From the NCBI RefSeq assembly GCF_020829665.1, contig NZ_JAIVFT010000025.1, forward strand, positions 32,580-96,579: DNA of 64,000 bases. The letters are read 5' to 3'. Source of the DNA: Nostoc sp. CHAB 5824 (GTDB lineage: Bacteria > Cyanobacteriota > Cyanobacteriia > Cyanobacteriales > Nostocaceae). The notes beneath the pieces are model-generated. The model was given only the letters and a program-made list of their open reading frames with translations, made no database searches and was not told the origin of the DNA. Below are positions 7,959-16,235 of the stretch, in pieces (positions within the stretch are counted from its first letter, which is position 1; each line of letters begins with the position of its first letter). The translations under genes were made by a program, and so were the position numbers.

Positions 7959-9188
7959 CTAAAATCTTCTTTGCGTTTTCCTTTCACGGGTTTCGTAGAT
8001 ATAGCCGAGTTTCCTGTGATTCAAAACGTCTATAGGGCGCACCAAATCGTCAGAGGCAAAATTTGGTAATAGGGATAGTAAATTTCCTAACGCCGTAGCT
8101 TTGGGGGTAGACATACCGCCGTCCCAAGGCCACATTAGGTCTTTAAGATTGTGTCCGTAAGGCTGACCATCAGTAGGATAAAAATCACTACCTTGATGAC
8201 CGTTTTCTTGCCATTTAGCCCAGAGGCGGTCTACGTTGGCATGATGCAACCAAAACACTGGGTCATAAGGCGAACTTGGTATATTGCTCATAGTACCCAA
8301 GCCTTTAAACTTTACGGGTCTTGTGCTTGCATCTATCTGCACTCCACCAACTAAACCATGAATGTAGTTGTGTATAAATCCTCCTGGGGTGACTTTACCC
8401 TGCTCATCTACAGAGATAAATCCTTCCAAAGCAGGGCGAAATAGAGAATAGTTATTGAGACGAAGGGCACGCTCAACATCTTTTTTGGGCACAGGGTAAT
8501 TACTGGCAGGAGGTAATCTCAGAAAGCGTACAAGTGATGTCCCTAAAGATTTGCCAGTATCTGGGTCAATATTTAATGCTGGATTCATAACCCAGCCATT
8601 TGCAGCAGCAAAAGCTCCAGACTGTACAGGCCCGCCTGTAAAATTTCCCTGATTTGGAATTTTGATAGTTACTCCTTGACCGTTAGAACCAAGAAAGTCA
8701 TCGTTAAAAATTACATCAAGTGCTTTGGCATCAGTCGAATCCCAGTATGGGAGAGTAACAGTTGGGTCTACTGCTTGCAGAGCTTGTTCAAATCTGCGGA
8801 TATATTCTCGATGCCAAGGGAAAAACGCGGCATTTTCATGAGCAAGTTCCTGAACGGAACCATTGGAATGTCCTTTATGGTTATGAATTAGGCGTGTTGC
8901 CCCTATATGTATGGCAACGAATTGGTCATAAATACTGAGCTTGCTACCTGCGGGTATTACAGTTTTTAAGGTTTTGATCGCCTTGACAAAGGCTGTTTTC
9001 TCTGCTGATGTCAGGTCAGTTACGTTTTTTCTTACAGCTAGGCGAGCGTATTGTCCAACATTGTGATTCCGATGGTATTTGTATTGTTTATGGTCAATGC
9101 GCTCATGGGCGAAGACTGTAAGCGCACAGGCGCTAACTAGAAGTACGCTATAAATTAATATTTTGACAGATTTCAGTAGGGATTTCAT
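7959..9188 (-). CDS. tyrP: Tyrosinase of the scytonemin locus, exported
   Basis: 409 residues. A type-3 copper protein with the CuA signature HENAAFFPWHREYIRRFE, an upstream CuA His in IHNHKGH, and the CuB signature HNYIHGLVGG plus DPVFWLHHANVDRLW. A signal peptide is clear (positive MKSLLKSVK, a hydrophobic core, then VFA|HE with cleavage likely after A27), so it should act in the periplasm. Tyrosinases oxidise phenols to quinones. A role in oxidative coupling of the phenolic scytonemin monomers fits the context but is inference. It lies between trpA and trpB in the operon. Confidence 0.92.
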   Translation of the reverse strand: MKSLLKSVKILIYSVLLVSACALTVFAHERIDHKQYKYHRNHNVGQYARLAVRKNVTDLTSAEKTAFVKAIKTLKTVIPAGSKLSIYDQFVAIHIGATRLIHNHKGHSNGSVQELAHENAAFFPWHREYIRRFEQALQAVDPTVTLPYWDSTDAKALDVIFNDDFLGSNGQGVTIKIPNQGNFTGGPVQSGAFAAANGWVMNPALNIDPDTGKSLGTSLVRFLRLPPASNYPVPKKDVERALRLNNYSLFRPALEGFISVDEQGKVTPGGFIHNYIHGLVGGVQIDASTRPVKFKGLGTMSNIPSSPYDPVFWLHHANVDRLWAKWQENGHQGSDFYPTDGQPYGHNLKDLMWPWDGGMSTPKATALGNLLSLLPNFASDDLVRPIDVLNHRKLGYIYETRERKTQRRF

Positions 9189-9222
9189 TGTCTTAATGGA
9201 AGCGGAGGGGCAGGGGGCAGGG

Positions 9223-9357
9223 CAATACGGTTTGAATAAGATCCCCCCGCCTGTGGCGACCCCCTTAGAAAAGGGGGTAAATGAGGTAATTAGCCCCCCT
9301 TTTTAAGGGGGGTTGGGGGGATCTTCACTCGATAAACAAGCTAACCGAACCGTATTG
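9223..9357. repeat. Nested inverted-repeat element (MITE-like), copy 1
   Basis: The ends CAATACGGTT (9223-9232) and AACCGTATTG (9348-9357) are perfect 10-bp inverted repeats. Inside, GATCCCCCC (9240-9248) faces GGGGGGATC (9315-9323), and CCCCCTTAGAAAAGGGGG and CCCCCCTTTTTAAGGGGGG form smaller hairpins. A relative with the same plan lies at 33917-34037. No ORF inside. It sits between trpA and tyrP in the operon. Confidence 0.75.
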
Positions 9358-9445
9358 GGGGGTAGGGGACAGGGGGGTAGAAAGAGAAATAATTGATACT
9401 AATTCCCTATTCTGCATTCCCCACTCCCTAAGTCTGCGGATGGAT

Positions 9446-10279
9446 TTATCTCACCTCTTGAAGAGATGGACTTTCGTACCGACTTTCTGTAATGGCTGTT
9501 TTAAGTTCCCGGCAGAGTTGTTCTACAGCTTGCAGTCCTTCTGCTGGGCTACCTTCAGCTAACCTTTTAACGAAGGCACTACCAACAATCACTGCATCTG
9601 CACCCCATTCTTTTACTTGATGTGCTTGTTCTGGCCCTGAAATACCAAAACCAACGCCGATGGGTTTATCGGTGACGCTTCGCAAATCTGTTAATAAATA
9701 CTTTACGCGGTCTTGGATTTGAGCGCGGATACCTGTAACGCCTGTAACACTCACCAGGTAGATAAAACCTTGAGATTTACGAGCGATCGCTTCAATTCTA
9801 TCTCTAGAACTGGTGGGAGCTACGAGTAAAATTACCTCAATTCCGAAAGATGCAGCAGTTTGGATTAATTCTTCTGCTTCTTCTAAGGGTAAGTCTGGCA
9901 CTACCAAGCCTCGCACGCCAGCAGCAGCAATTTTTCCTAAAAATGGCTTAATACCTCGATACAAAATGGGATTGTAATAAGTAAATAGAATTATCGGTGC
10001 TTTTAGGTTAGGACTTACCACCTCTAACATCTCTAGCACTTGCTCTAATTTCGTGCCATTTTGCAAAGCGCGGGTTGCTGCGGCTTGAATCACAGGCCCA
10101 TCTGCTAGAGGGTCGGAGTAGGGAACACCCAACTCGATGAAGTCTGCACCATTGCGATCTAAGATACGTAAAGCCTCGGCAGTGGTTTCTAAATTAGGAT
10201 CGCCTGCTGTGATAAAAGGGATTAAAGCACACTGTTGGCGATCGCGTAAAGTTTGAAAGGAATCGGAGATAGAAGTCAT
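9446..10279 (-). CDS. trpA: Tryptophan synthase alpha subunit, scytonemin-cluster copy
   Basis: 277 residues, a TIM barrel. It cleaves indole-3-glycerol phosphate to indole for TrpB. The catalytic Glu lies in FIELGVPYSDPLADGP and the Asp in GLVVPDLPLEE. Phosphate is bound by GFGISGPEQA and GSAFVKR. The normal alpha-beta pair is split by tyrP, which is unusual for a trp operon but standard for scytonemin loci. Confidence 0.94.
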   Translation of the reverse strand: MTSISDSFQTLRDRQQCALIPFITAGDPNLETTAEALRILDRNGADFIELGVPYSDPLADGPVIQAAATRALQNGTKLEQVLEMLEVVSPNLKAPIILFTYYNPILYRGIKPFLGKIAAAGVRGLVVPDLPLEEAEELIQTAASFGIEVILLVAPTSSRDRIEAIARKSQGFIYLVSVTGVTGIRAQIQDRVKYLLTDLRSVTDKPIGVGFGISGPEQAHQVKEWGADAVIVGSAFVKRLAEGSPAEGLQAVEQLCRELKTAITESRYESPSLQEVR

Positions 10280-10320
10280 TCTGAAAAATAGTTAATGATT
10301 GGTTAATAGTTCTGGAATAA

Positions 10321-10719
10321 TCAACAATGAGTAATTAGCGATGTCCCCGCTAGATTTTTTGTCGTCGAGTCTTTGATACTCGTGAACGAGTCTTTTATCT
10401 CCGTGAACGAGTCTTTTATCTCCGTCAGCGAGTCTTTTATCTCCGTCAGCGAGTCTTTTAGCTCCGTTAACGAGTCTTTTATCTCCGTCAGCGAGTCTTT
10501 TATCTCCGTTAACGAGTCTTTTATCTCCGTCAGCGAGTCTTTTAGCTCCGTTAACGAGTCTTTTATCTCCGTCAGCGAGTCTTTTATCTCCGTCAGCGAG
10601 TCTTTTATCTCCGTTAACGAGTCTTTTATCTCCGTTAACGAGTCTTTTATCTCCGTTAACGAGTCTTTTATCTCCGTCAGCGAGTCTTTTATCTCCGTTA
10701 ACGAGTCTCAGAGCTTCAT
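10321..10719 (-). pseudogene. Coiled-coil heptad-repeat protein frame (DSLTEIK)n, stop at codon 4
   Basis: On the operon strand, ATG at 10717-10719 opens a frame of 133 codons ending at TGA (10321-10323). Codon 4 is a TGA (10708-10710). After it come 16 units of the heptad DSLTEIK, with Leu and Ile at the a and d positions of a coiled coil, then the tail STTKNLAGTSLITHC. Variation among units is silent or conservative in this frame (TTA/CTG both Leu, some TTC Phe, ATA/CTA Ile/Leu). In the opposite frame it gives Asn/Ser and Ile/Ser. This points to past coding on the minus strand. It starts 38 bp after trpC. Start and expression are uncertain because of the early stop. Confidence 0.55.
10381..10716. 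repeat. 21-bp tandem repeat, 16 units
   Basis: Sixteen 21-bp units of the form CGTnAnCGAGTCTTTTATCTC, varying mostly at the GTTAAC/GTCAGC and ATC/AGC positions. There are no spacers, so it is not a CRISPR. Because 21 is a multiple of 3, four or more frames stay open, which produces a long but probably meaningless plus-strand ORF (10373-10726). Confidence 0.95.
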
Positions 10720-10756
10720 TTTTTAGATTGCAGATTCTAGTAATTAGGTAATAGGT

Positions 10757-11584
10757 TTAAGAAAGGCTTAAAAGACTACGCACAGCTTGTTCTACATTGC
10801 TTTGTTTAACTAAAGACTCTCCTACCAAAACCGCACGAGCGCCAGCCTCAGCGACAAAAGATAAATCAGCAGGTGTATACAGTCCAGACTCGCTGACGAC
10901 GGTGATATCTAAACTTTGTAATTGTTGTTGACGCTGTGCTAAAAGCTGCTGTGTTGTGCCTAAATCAAGGGTAAAATCTTCTAAATTGCGATTGTTGATT
11001 CCTACTAAACTTAGGTTATCAAGCTTTAGCACTCGATCCAGTTCAGCTAAGGTATGGACTTCCACCAGTGCATTCATACCCAAATCGTGAATCACTCGCA
11101 AAAAGTCTTGGAGTTCTTGATCTGATAAAATGGCAGCAATCAACAACACTGCATCTGCGCCCGCTGTCCGTGCTAAATAAATTTGATAGGGGTTAATGAT
11201 GAACTCCTTGCACAGTAAAGGTAGTGCAACTTGTAATCGCACTGTCCGCAGATTATCAAAACTTCCTTGAAAAAACTTTTGGTCAGTCAGGACTGATAAA
11301 CAAGCTGCACCTCCTCGTTCATAAGCTTGAGCAACAGCTACGGGGTCAAAATCTGCGCGGATAATCCCACGGCTAGGTGATGCCTTTTTTACCTCGGCGA
11401 TTAAGCTAGGTTGGTTAGGATTTTCTTGCAAAGCAGTCAGGAAATTTCGCACAGTCGGGGCTGCATTTAACTGTTGTCGCAAGGAGGCTAAAGGCAAATA
11501 TTGCTGCATTTCTGCAACTTCTTGCCTTTTATGCAACACAATTTCTTCGAGAATATGGCGGGGAGGGGCAACTTGGTTAGTCAT
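10757..11584 (-). CDS. trpC: Indole-3-glycerol phosphate synthase, scytonemin-cluster copy
   Basis: 275 residues, a TIM barrel. It closes the indole ring by decarboxylating CdRP to indole-3-glycerol phosphate. The catalytic Lys lies in AEVKKASPSRG, further conserved segments are LLCKEFIINPYQIYLAR, VGINNRNLEDF and VVSESGLYTPAD, and phosphate is bound near AVLVGESLVK. It follows trpE and precedes the heptad-repeat frame. The gap to trpE contains octamer and heptamer repeats. Confidence 0.95.
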   Translation of the reverse strand: MTNQVAPPRHILEEIVLHKRQEVAEMQQYLPLASLRQQLNAAPTVRNFLTALQENPNQPSLIAEVKKASPSRGIIRADFDPVAVAQAYERGGAACLSVLTDQKFFQGSFDNLRTVRLQVALPLLCKEFIINPYQIYLARTAGADAVLLIAAILSDQELQDFLRVIHDLGMNALVEVHTLAELDRVLKLDNLSLVGINNRNLEDFTLDLGTTQQLLAQRQQQLQSLDITVVSESGLYTPADLSFVAEAGARAVLVGESLVKQSNVEQAVRSLLSLS

Positions 11585-11614
11585 AAACTGCTAGGGGAGT
11601 GGGGAGTGGGGGAG

Positions 11615-11765
11615 ACAAGGGGACAAGGGGACAAGGGGACAAGGGGACAAGAGGTGAGAACTTGAAACAAGTCTTTCCCCTTGTCCCCAATTCTCCTTGT
11701 CCCCAAGTCCTCTTACCCATGCCCCATGCCCAATGACTAATGACTAATGACCAATGACTAATGAC
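11615..11765. repeat. Octamer and heptamer repeats between trpE and trpC
   Basis: Five ACAAGGGG octamers (11615-11654) can pair with two CCTTGTCCCC copies (about 11677-11688 and 11695-11704), giving a potential hairpin in the mRNA. Then ATGACTA/ATGACCA heptamers run from 11731 to 11765 and overlap the 3' end of trpE, encoding its last residues (SLVIGH). Confidence 0.8.
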
Positions 11766-13948
11766 TTTTTCGTTTGCGTATATGCACGCACCACATTTTT
11801 AATGATTTCCAAACCGACTTCTCCCGCTAGAGTCATGATTGACTCTGGATGAAACTGAACGGCGGCGATGGGAAGTGTCTGATGTTCGATGCCCATAATT
11901 ACGTCGTCATCGGAAATTGCTGTTACCTTCAGTTCTTTTGGCAAATGTTGCGGTAAGGCAAACAATGAGTGATATCTACCCACTGGAAAAGATTCTGGTA
12001 AATTTTTGAAGGTCATGGAATTGGAATCGGTGACGAAAATTCGTGAGGATTTACCATGTTGGGGATAGTTGAGAACTCCCAATTGTCCATCAAAAGCTTC
12101 AACAATGCCTTGCAATCCCAGACAAACTCCGAAAATAGGAATTTTGCGATGAAGAAGGGCACCAACTGTCTGGGGAACCCCAAAATCATTTGGTCTACCA
12201 GGGCCAGGAGATAAAACAACTAAATCAGGGCGTTCTGTATCGAATATCGATTCCGAGAAACCATGACGCAGTGTAGTAACACTTGCACCAGTTTGGCGAA
12301 TGTAATTGGCTAGGGTATGAACAAATGAGTCTTCATAATCTATTAGTAAGATGCGTTTGCCAGTTGCCGCACAAGGTAAGATTTTAGTTAATTTTACGGA
12401 ACTGGACTGATCAATTTTTTGACTCGTTTGCTTTACACGACGAATTGTCTCAAATAAAGCAGCAGCTTTGGTAATTGTTTCTTGTTCTTCTGCTTGGGGT
12501 ATGGAGTCATAAAGGACAGTAGCACCAACTCGCACTTCGGCGATGCAGTCTTTTAATCGGATTGTCCGCAGAATTAATCCAGTATTTAAATTACCATTGA
12601 AATTTAAATAGCCAACTGCTCCACCATACCAACGTCGGGCGCTACGTTCATGCTGTTCAATAAAATCTATTGCTGCCCTTTTGGGTGCGCCGGTGACTGT
12701 AACTGCCCATGTATGCGAAAGAAAAGCATCTAAGGCATCAAATTGCGATCGCAGTGTCCCTTCAACATGATCTACTGTATGAATTAAGTGGCTGTATAAT
12801 TCTATTTGACGACGACCAATCACTTGTACTGAACCAGGTTCGCAGATTCGGGATTTGTCATTGCGATCGACATCAGTACACATGGTCAACTCAGCTTCAT
12901 CTTTGTGTGAGTTGAGTAACTGCCGAATTTGCACGGCATCGTCAAGAGCATCTTGTCCCCGGCTAATAGTGCCACTAATGGGACAAGTTTCTACCCGCCT
13001 ACCTTCAACCCGCACAAACATTTCTGGAGATGCACCAACCAGATATTCTCCACCTAGATTAAAAATAAACCCATAAGGACTAGGATTTATGTCTTTTAAA
13101 GTTTCAAATAGTTTGCTGGGTTGGTCTTCATAGCCTTCAAAAAAGTTTTGACTAGGAACTACTTCAAATAAATCGCCTCGGCGGAAGTAATCGAGCGCAC
13201 CCTCAACTTTTTTGGCATACTCGCCTACTTTATGGTCAGCAATTTGATTTGGGAGAAGATGTTTTCCTCGATAATCTACAGATTCACCAGTTCGAGGAAG
13301 ATTATTAGTGCTGCCATGCGCTGTTTCAAATTCATATTGTAGACGAAATGCGCGTTGCTGGTAGTAGTCAACAACTATTAATTCATCAGGCAGATAAAGC
13401 ACTAAATCCCGTTGATCTGTAGGACGTTCCAGACGTTGGGTAACTGGTTCAAACTGGAAAACTAAGTCATAACCAAACGCACCATACAATCCTAGATGCT
13501 CGTCTTCTTGGCTAGAGAAAGTATGGAGAATTTCGCGGACAACTGTAAACGCTGAAGGTTGTTTGCTCCGTTCTTCTTCAGCAAATAATTTTTTTGCAGG
13601 TTTAACAAAGCCGACAACATGGTTATTATCTTGGGTAACTTTTTCAAGCTGTTCTGAATGAGATAGACGCTCTAGAAGTAATGGTAAAAGTACCTGACCG
13701 CGCTCATTTAACGCTATCAAAGTAAAAGCGCTCTCCTGTGTAGTCAATTCCAATGGTGGATTGACAAATCCGATTGCCCATCTTTTGTATCTGCCTGGAT
13801 ATTCGTAACTGCTCCTTAACAAACCTCCACGTTGAGAATTTAAGTGAAACAGAATATCTTCGAGGGCAGTATCCATCTTAACTTCCGTGATGGAGCGAGA
13901 AACACTTACACCGCCAAGGGTTTTGTATGGACGGGAATCAAAAATCAT
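11744..13948 (-). CDS. trpE: Fused anthranilate synthase (TrpE-TrpG), scytonemin-cluster copy
   Basis: 734 residues. It converts chorismate and glutamine to anthranilate. The TrpE part (about 1-510) has LLRSSYEYPGRYKRW, the chorismate-site motifs PISGTISRG and TVTGAPKRAA, and DRNDKSRICEPGSV. The glutamine amidotransferase part (about 530-725) has VLSPGPGRP, the nucleophile Cys in FGVCLGLQG and the HPES triad. The one-chain fusion resembles that of rhizobia and some cyanobacteria. The N-terminal TLGGVSVSR matches that form, so the first ATG is preferred over Met25. The last residues are encoded by heptamer repeats. A 437-bp gap upstream may hold its own promoter. Confidence 0.95.
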   Translation of the reverse strand: MIFDSRPYKTLGGVSVSRSITEVKMDTALEDILFHLNSQRGGLLRSSYEYPGRYKRWAIGFVNPPLELTTQESAFTLIALNERGQVLLPLLLERLSHSEQLEKVTQDNNHVVGFVKPAKKLFAEEERSKQPSAFTVVREILHTFSSQEDEHLGLYGAFGYDLVFQFEPVTQRLERPTDQRDLVLYLPDELIVVDYYQQRAFRLQYEFETAHGSTNNLPRTGESVDYRGKHLLPNQIADHKVGEYAKKVEGALDYFRRGDLFEVVPSQNFFEGYEDQPSKLFETLKDINPSPYGFIFNLGGEYLVGASPEMFVRVEGRRVETCPISGTISRGQDALDDAVQIRQLLNSHKDEAELTMCTDVDRNDKSRICEPGSVQVIGRRQIELYSHLIHTVDHVEGTLRSQFDALDAFLSHTWAVTVTGAPKRAAIDFIEQHERSARRWYGGAVGYLNFNGNLNTGLILRTIRLKDCIAEVRVGATVLYDSIPQAEEQETITKAAALFETIRRVKQTSQKIDQSSSVKLTKILPCAATGKRILLIDYEDSFVHTLANYIRQTGASVTTLRHGFSESIFDTERPDLVVLSPGPGRPNDFGVPQTVGALLHRKIPIFGVCLGLQGIVEAFDGQLGVLNYPQHGKSSRIFVTDSNSMTFKNLPESFPVGRYHSLFALPQHLPKELKVTAISDDDVIMGIEHQTLPIAAVQFHPESIMTLAGEVGLEIIKNVVRAYTQTKKSLVIGH

Positions 13949-14385
13949 GGGGAATTTCTCTGGAATAGTTATTAGTCAGTTATTAGTCAAGAGCCATTAA
14001 TCATTATTGATAACTATTTTCAAATTAAAAACAAATTCAGATAAAACGATGTCAAAATAATTCAAATTATCCAAACCTGCGTCTTCTTTTTAAAAGATGT
14101 AATAAAAAACTTTTTGCTTCTTCTTTAAGATTACTAGATATGAAGCAGATAAGACATTGAATAATTTTTAGATTAGGTGTCAATTTATTCGCTTTTTATA
14201 CTGCCCTTTTAGTACATTTCCTGATAACCCTGTTTAAAATTCTTCGCCTCCCTCAAAGGTAGTAGATAATCTCACAAATTAGTAGTGAAAAATTGCCTTC
14301 TATTAAACCTTAGCGTTCCTACTCTGCGGGAAGGCGAAGTGCCTATGCATTTAAAATTCACCCCTCAATTGCCACCAAAAAAATC
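13949..14385. other. 437-bp gap between aroB and trpE
   Basis: AT-rich. Next to trpE are GTTATTAGTCA repeats (about 13967-13989). A small palindrome-like fragment with CTGCGGGAAGGCGAAG lies near 14325-14350. It is the longest gap inside the operon, so an internal promoter for trpE and the genes after it is plausible, but I cannot identify -35/-10 boxes with confidence. Confidence 0.4.
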
Positions 14386-15582
14386 CTAAAACTCGCGCAA
14401 CAGCGATATTGCTTGCCTGTACAAAAACAAATTTACCTTGTGAACTTCAATTGCTTTTCCAATGCGTTGTAGCAACGTTAAAGTCAATTCTCCACCCAAG
14501 TGTTCGCGGAACTCAGTTAAACCCCGGAACAGACAATGAGGATGTTCCATTTGTGATAACTTTTCAACCAGTTCTGGCACATACAACGTGAAACCCAACG
14601 CTGATAAAGTACTTAATATCCGTTGCCATTCTGAGCAATCCAGCAGTCCTACTAAATAGGAATAGGTGCTATCCAAAGCGATACCGATCGCAACTGCTTC
14701 GCCATGACGCAAGCGATAATTTGTCAAATGCTCCAGTTTATGAGCTGCCCAATGTCCAAAATCCAGGGGACGAGACGAACCCATTTCAAAAGGATCGCCG
14801 CTGTTGGCAATATGTTCTAAGTGTAACTGGGCGCAACGATAGATAACCTCTTGCATAGTATCCATGTCTCGCCGCCCAAGGGCTGCACTGTGAGAGTGGA
14901 TAAAATCAAAAAAGTTAGCATCCTTAATCAGCGCTACTTTGACGGCTTCTGCGATCCCAGAACGCCAATCGCGATCGTCTAGGGTTGTCAAAAAGGCAGA
15001 ATCATTTATAACTGCATAAGGTGGCGCAAATGTGCCGAGAAAGTTCTTTTTACCAAAGGCGTTGATACCGTTTTTGACGCCAACCCCGGAATCATTTTGT
15101 GCTAACACCGTTGTCGGAATCCGAATCAGGCGAATTCCCCGGTGAGCAGTTGCGGCTGCATATCCTACCAAATCCAATACAGCCCCACCCCCGATCGCTA
15201 ATATGTAAGAGTGGCGACATAATCCGGCTGCTTCAATCTGTTGCTGGATTTGATCTACTAAATTGCGATCGTTTTTAGCAGCTTCTCCTCCCGAAATTAT
15301 CATCGGTTCGGCTGCGATCGCTACTATCTCTGCATAAAACTTGGTATACGCTACTAATTGCTTAACCAATTCCGGTTGATGCTGCAATATTCCTGCGTCT
15401 ACTATCGCTACAACTTTCTTCGGTTTTGCCTCCCCATCTGCTGTAATTACTTGGGCTAAGGTGGGGTTTTTCAACTCAAATAAATTTTGGGTGAAGTGAA
15501 CCTCATAGTTGAAAGTAACCGAAACGCGTTGATGAATTGGTTGCAGACTGAATCTACTTTTTTGCTTAATGTCAACTACCAT
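14386..15582 (-). CDS. aroB: 3-dehydroquinate synthase family enzyme (sugar phosphate cyclase), scytonemin-cluster copy
   Basis: 398 residues. The AroB family uses NAD+ and a divalent metal to cyclise DAHP to 3-dehydroquinate. GGEAAKND, AIGGGAVLDLVGYAAAT, IPTTVLAQ and the metal-ligand regions (GIAEAVK, FGHWAAHKLEH, RHGEAVAIG) are present. The active-site loop, usually DSSVGGKTG, reads DSGVGVKNG (164-172), as in non-canonical sugar phosphate cyclases such as the EboD-like group. The cluster gene is called aroB by position. Whether it makes dehydroquinate or another cyclitol is open. The start overlaps the end of dsbA by 7 bp. Confidence 0.85.
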   Translation of the reverse strand: MVVDIKQKSRFSLQPIHQRVSVTFNYEVHFTQNLFELKNPTLAQVITADGEAKPKKVVAIVDAGILQHQPELVKQLVAYTKFYAEIVAIAAEPMIISGGEAAKNDRNLVDQIQQQIEAAGLCRHSYILAIGGGAVLDLVGYAAATAHRGIRLIRIPTTVLAQNDSGVGVKNGINAFGKKNFLGTFAPPYAVINDSAFLTTLDDRDWRSGIAEAVKVALIKDANFFDFIHSHSAALGRRDMDTMQEVIYRCAQLHLEHIANSGDPFEMGSSRPLDFGHWAAHKLEHLTNYRLRHGEAVAIGIALDSTYSYLVGLLDCSEWQRILSTLSALGFTLYVPELVEKLSQMEHPHCLFRGLTEFREHLGGELTLTLLQRIGKAIEVHKVNLFLYRQAISLLREF

Positions 15583-16223
15583 GTTTTTACTGATATATCT
15601 ACAAGTGCAGCACGATTAAAAGCTTGAAGAAACATTTCTACGGAGTGAGAACCATTTATCTTGACTTTATTATTGATGATGAAGAACGGCACGCTGTTGA
15701 TGCCATTTGGCCGAGTAAATATTGATTCAACCACAAAGGCTTTAACCGCAGCATCATCACTCAATTGTAGCCGTAATTCCCTAGAATCCATTTGGTAAGT
15801 TCTACCTATGGCAATCATAACTTCAATATCACCGATGTTTAAACCGTCTTCAAAGTAAGCTTTATAAATGGCTTCTACGACATCGTTTTTTACCTTTGCT
15901 GGTGCGAGTGCAATCAGTCGATGCGAAAGCTTAGTATTGACAGCCAAACGAATTTTGTCAAAATTTAGCTTGACTCCAGCCGCTTCACCTGCATATTGCG
16001 TAGAATCAAACAGATATTGCAGTTCTTCGGCTTTGATACCTTTTCTATCTCGCATAAAACTGTGAAATTCGTACCCTTCAACAGGAACGGTATTATCAAG
16101 AATAAAGGGATGCCAGCGGATATCTACTTTTTGTTCTTGCCATTGTGCCAGTGCATCAAACAGATGCTTTTTCCCAATTCTGCACCAAGGGCAAACGGTA
16201 TCGTGAAAGATTTCTATCAGCAT
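15576..16223 (-). CDS. dsbA: DsbA/FrnE-family thiol oxidoreductase
   Basis: 215 residues with a thioredoxin fold and a helical insertion. The redox motif is C11-P-W-C14, directly at the N-terminus in IEIFHDTVCPWC. The cis-Pro region is GINSVPFFIINNK. No signal peptide precedes the domain, so by sequence this is a cytoplasmic FrnE-like protein, although it is named dsbA in scytonemin clusters. Its partner is unknown. It overlaps aroB and lies 12 bp from tyrA, so the three are translationally linked. Confidence 0.85.
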   Translation of the reverse strand: MLIEIFHDTVCPWCRIGKKHLFDALAQWQEQKVDIRWHPFILDNTVPVEGYEFHSFMRDRKGIKAEELQYLFDSTQYAGEAAGVKLNFDKIRLAVNTKLSHRLIALAPAKVKNDVVEAIYKAYFEDGLNIGDIEVMIAIGRTYQMDSRELRLQLSDDAAVKAFVVESIFTRPNGINSVPFFIINNKVKINGSHSVEMFLQAFNRAALVDISVKTW

Positions 16224-16235
16224 AGTTTTTGTTAC

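Noticed and set aside
10381..10716. CRISPR array
   Set aside because: Units are directly adjacent with no spacers and no cas genes are present.
10373..10726. Plus-strand 117-residue VNESFIS repeat ORF
   Set aside because: A by-product of a 21-bp array that keeps frames open. Variation is not conservative in this frame, there is no ribosome-binding site, and it is antisense to the operon.
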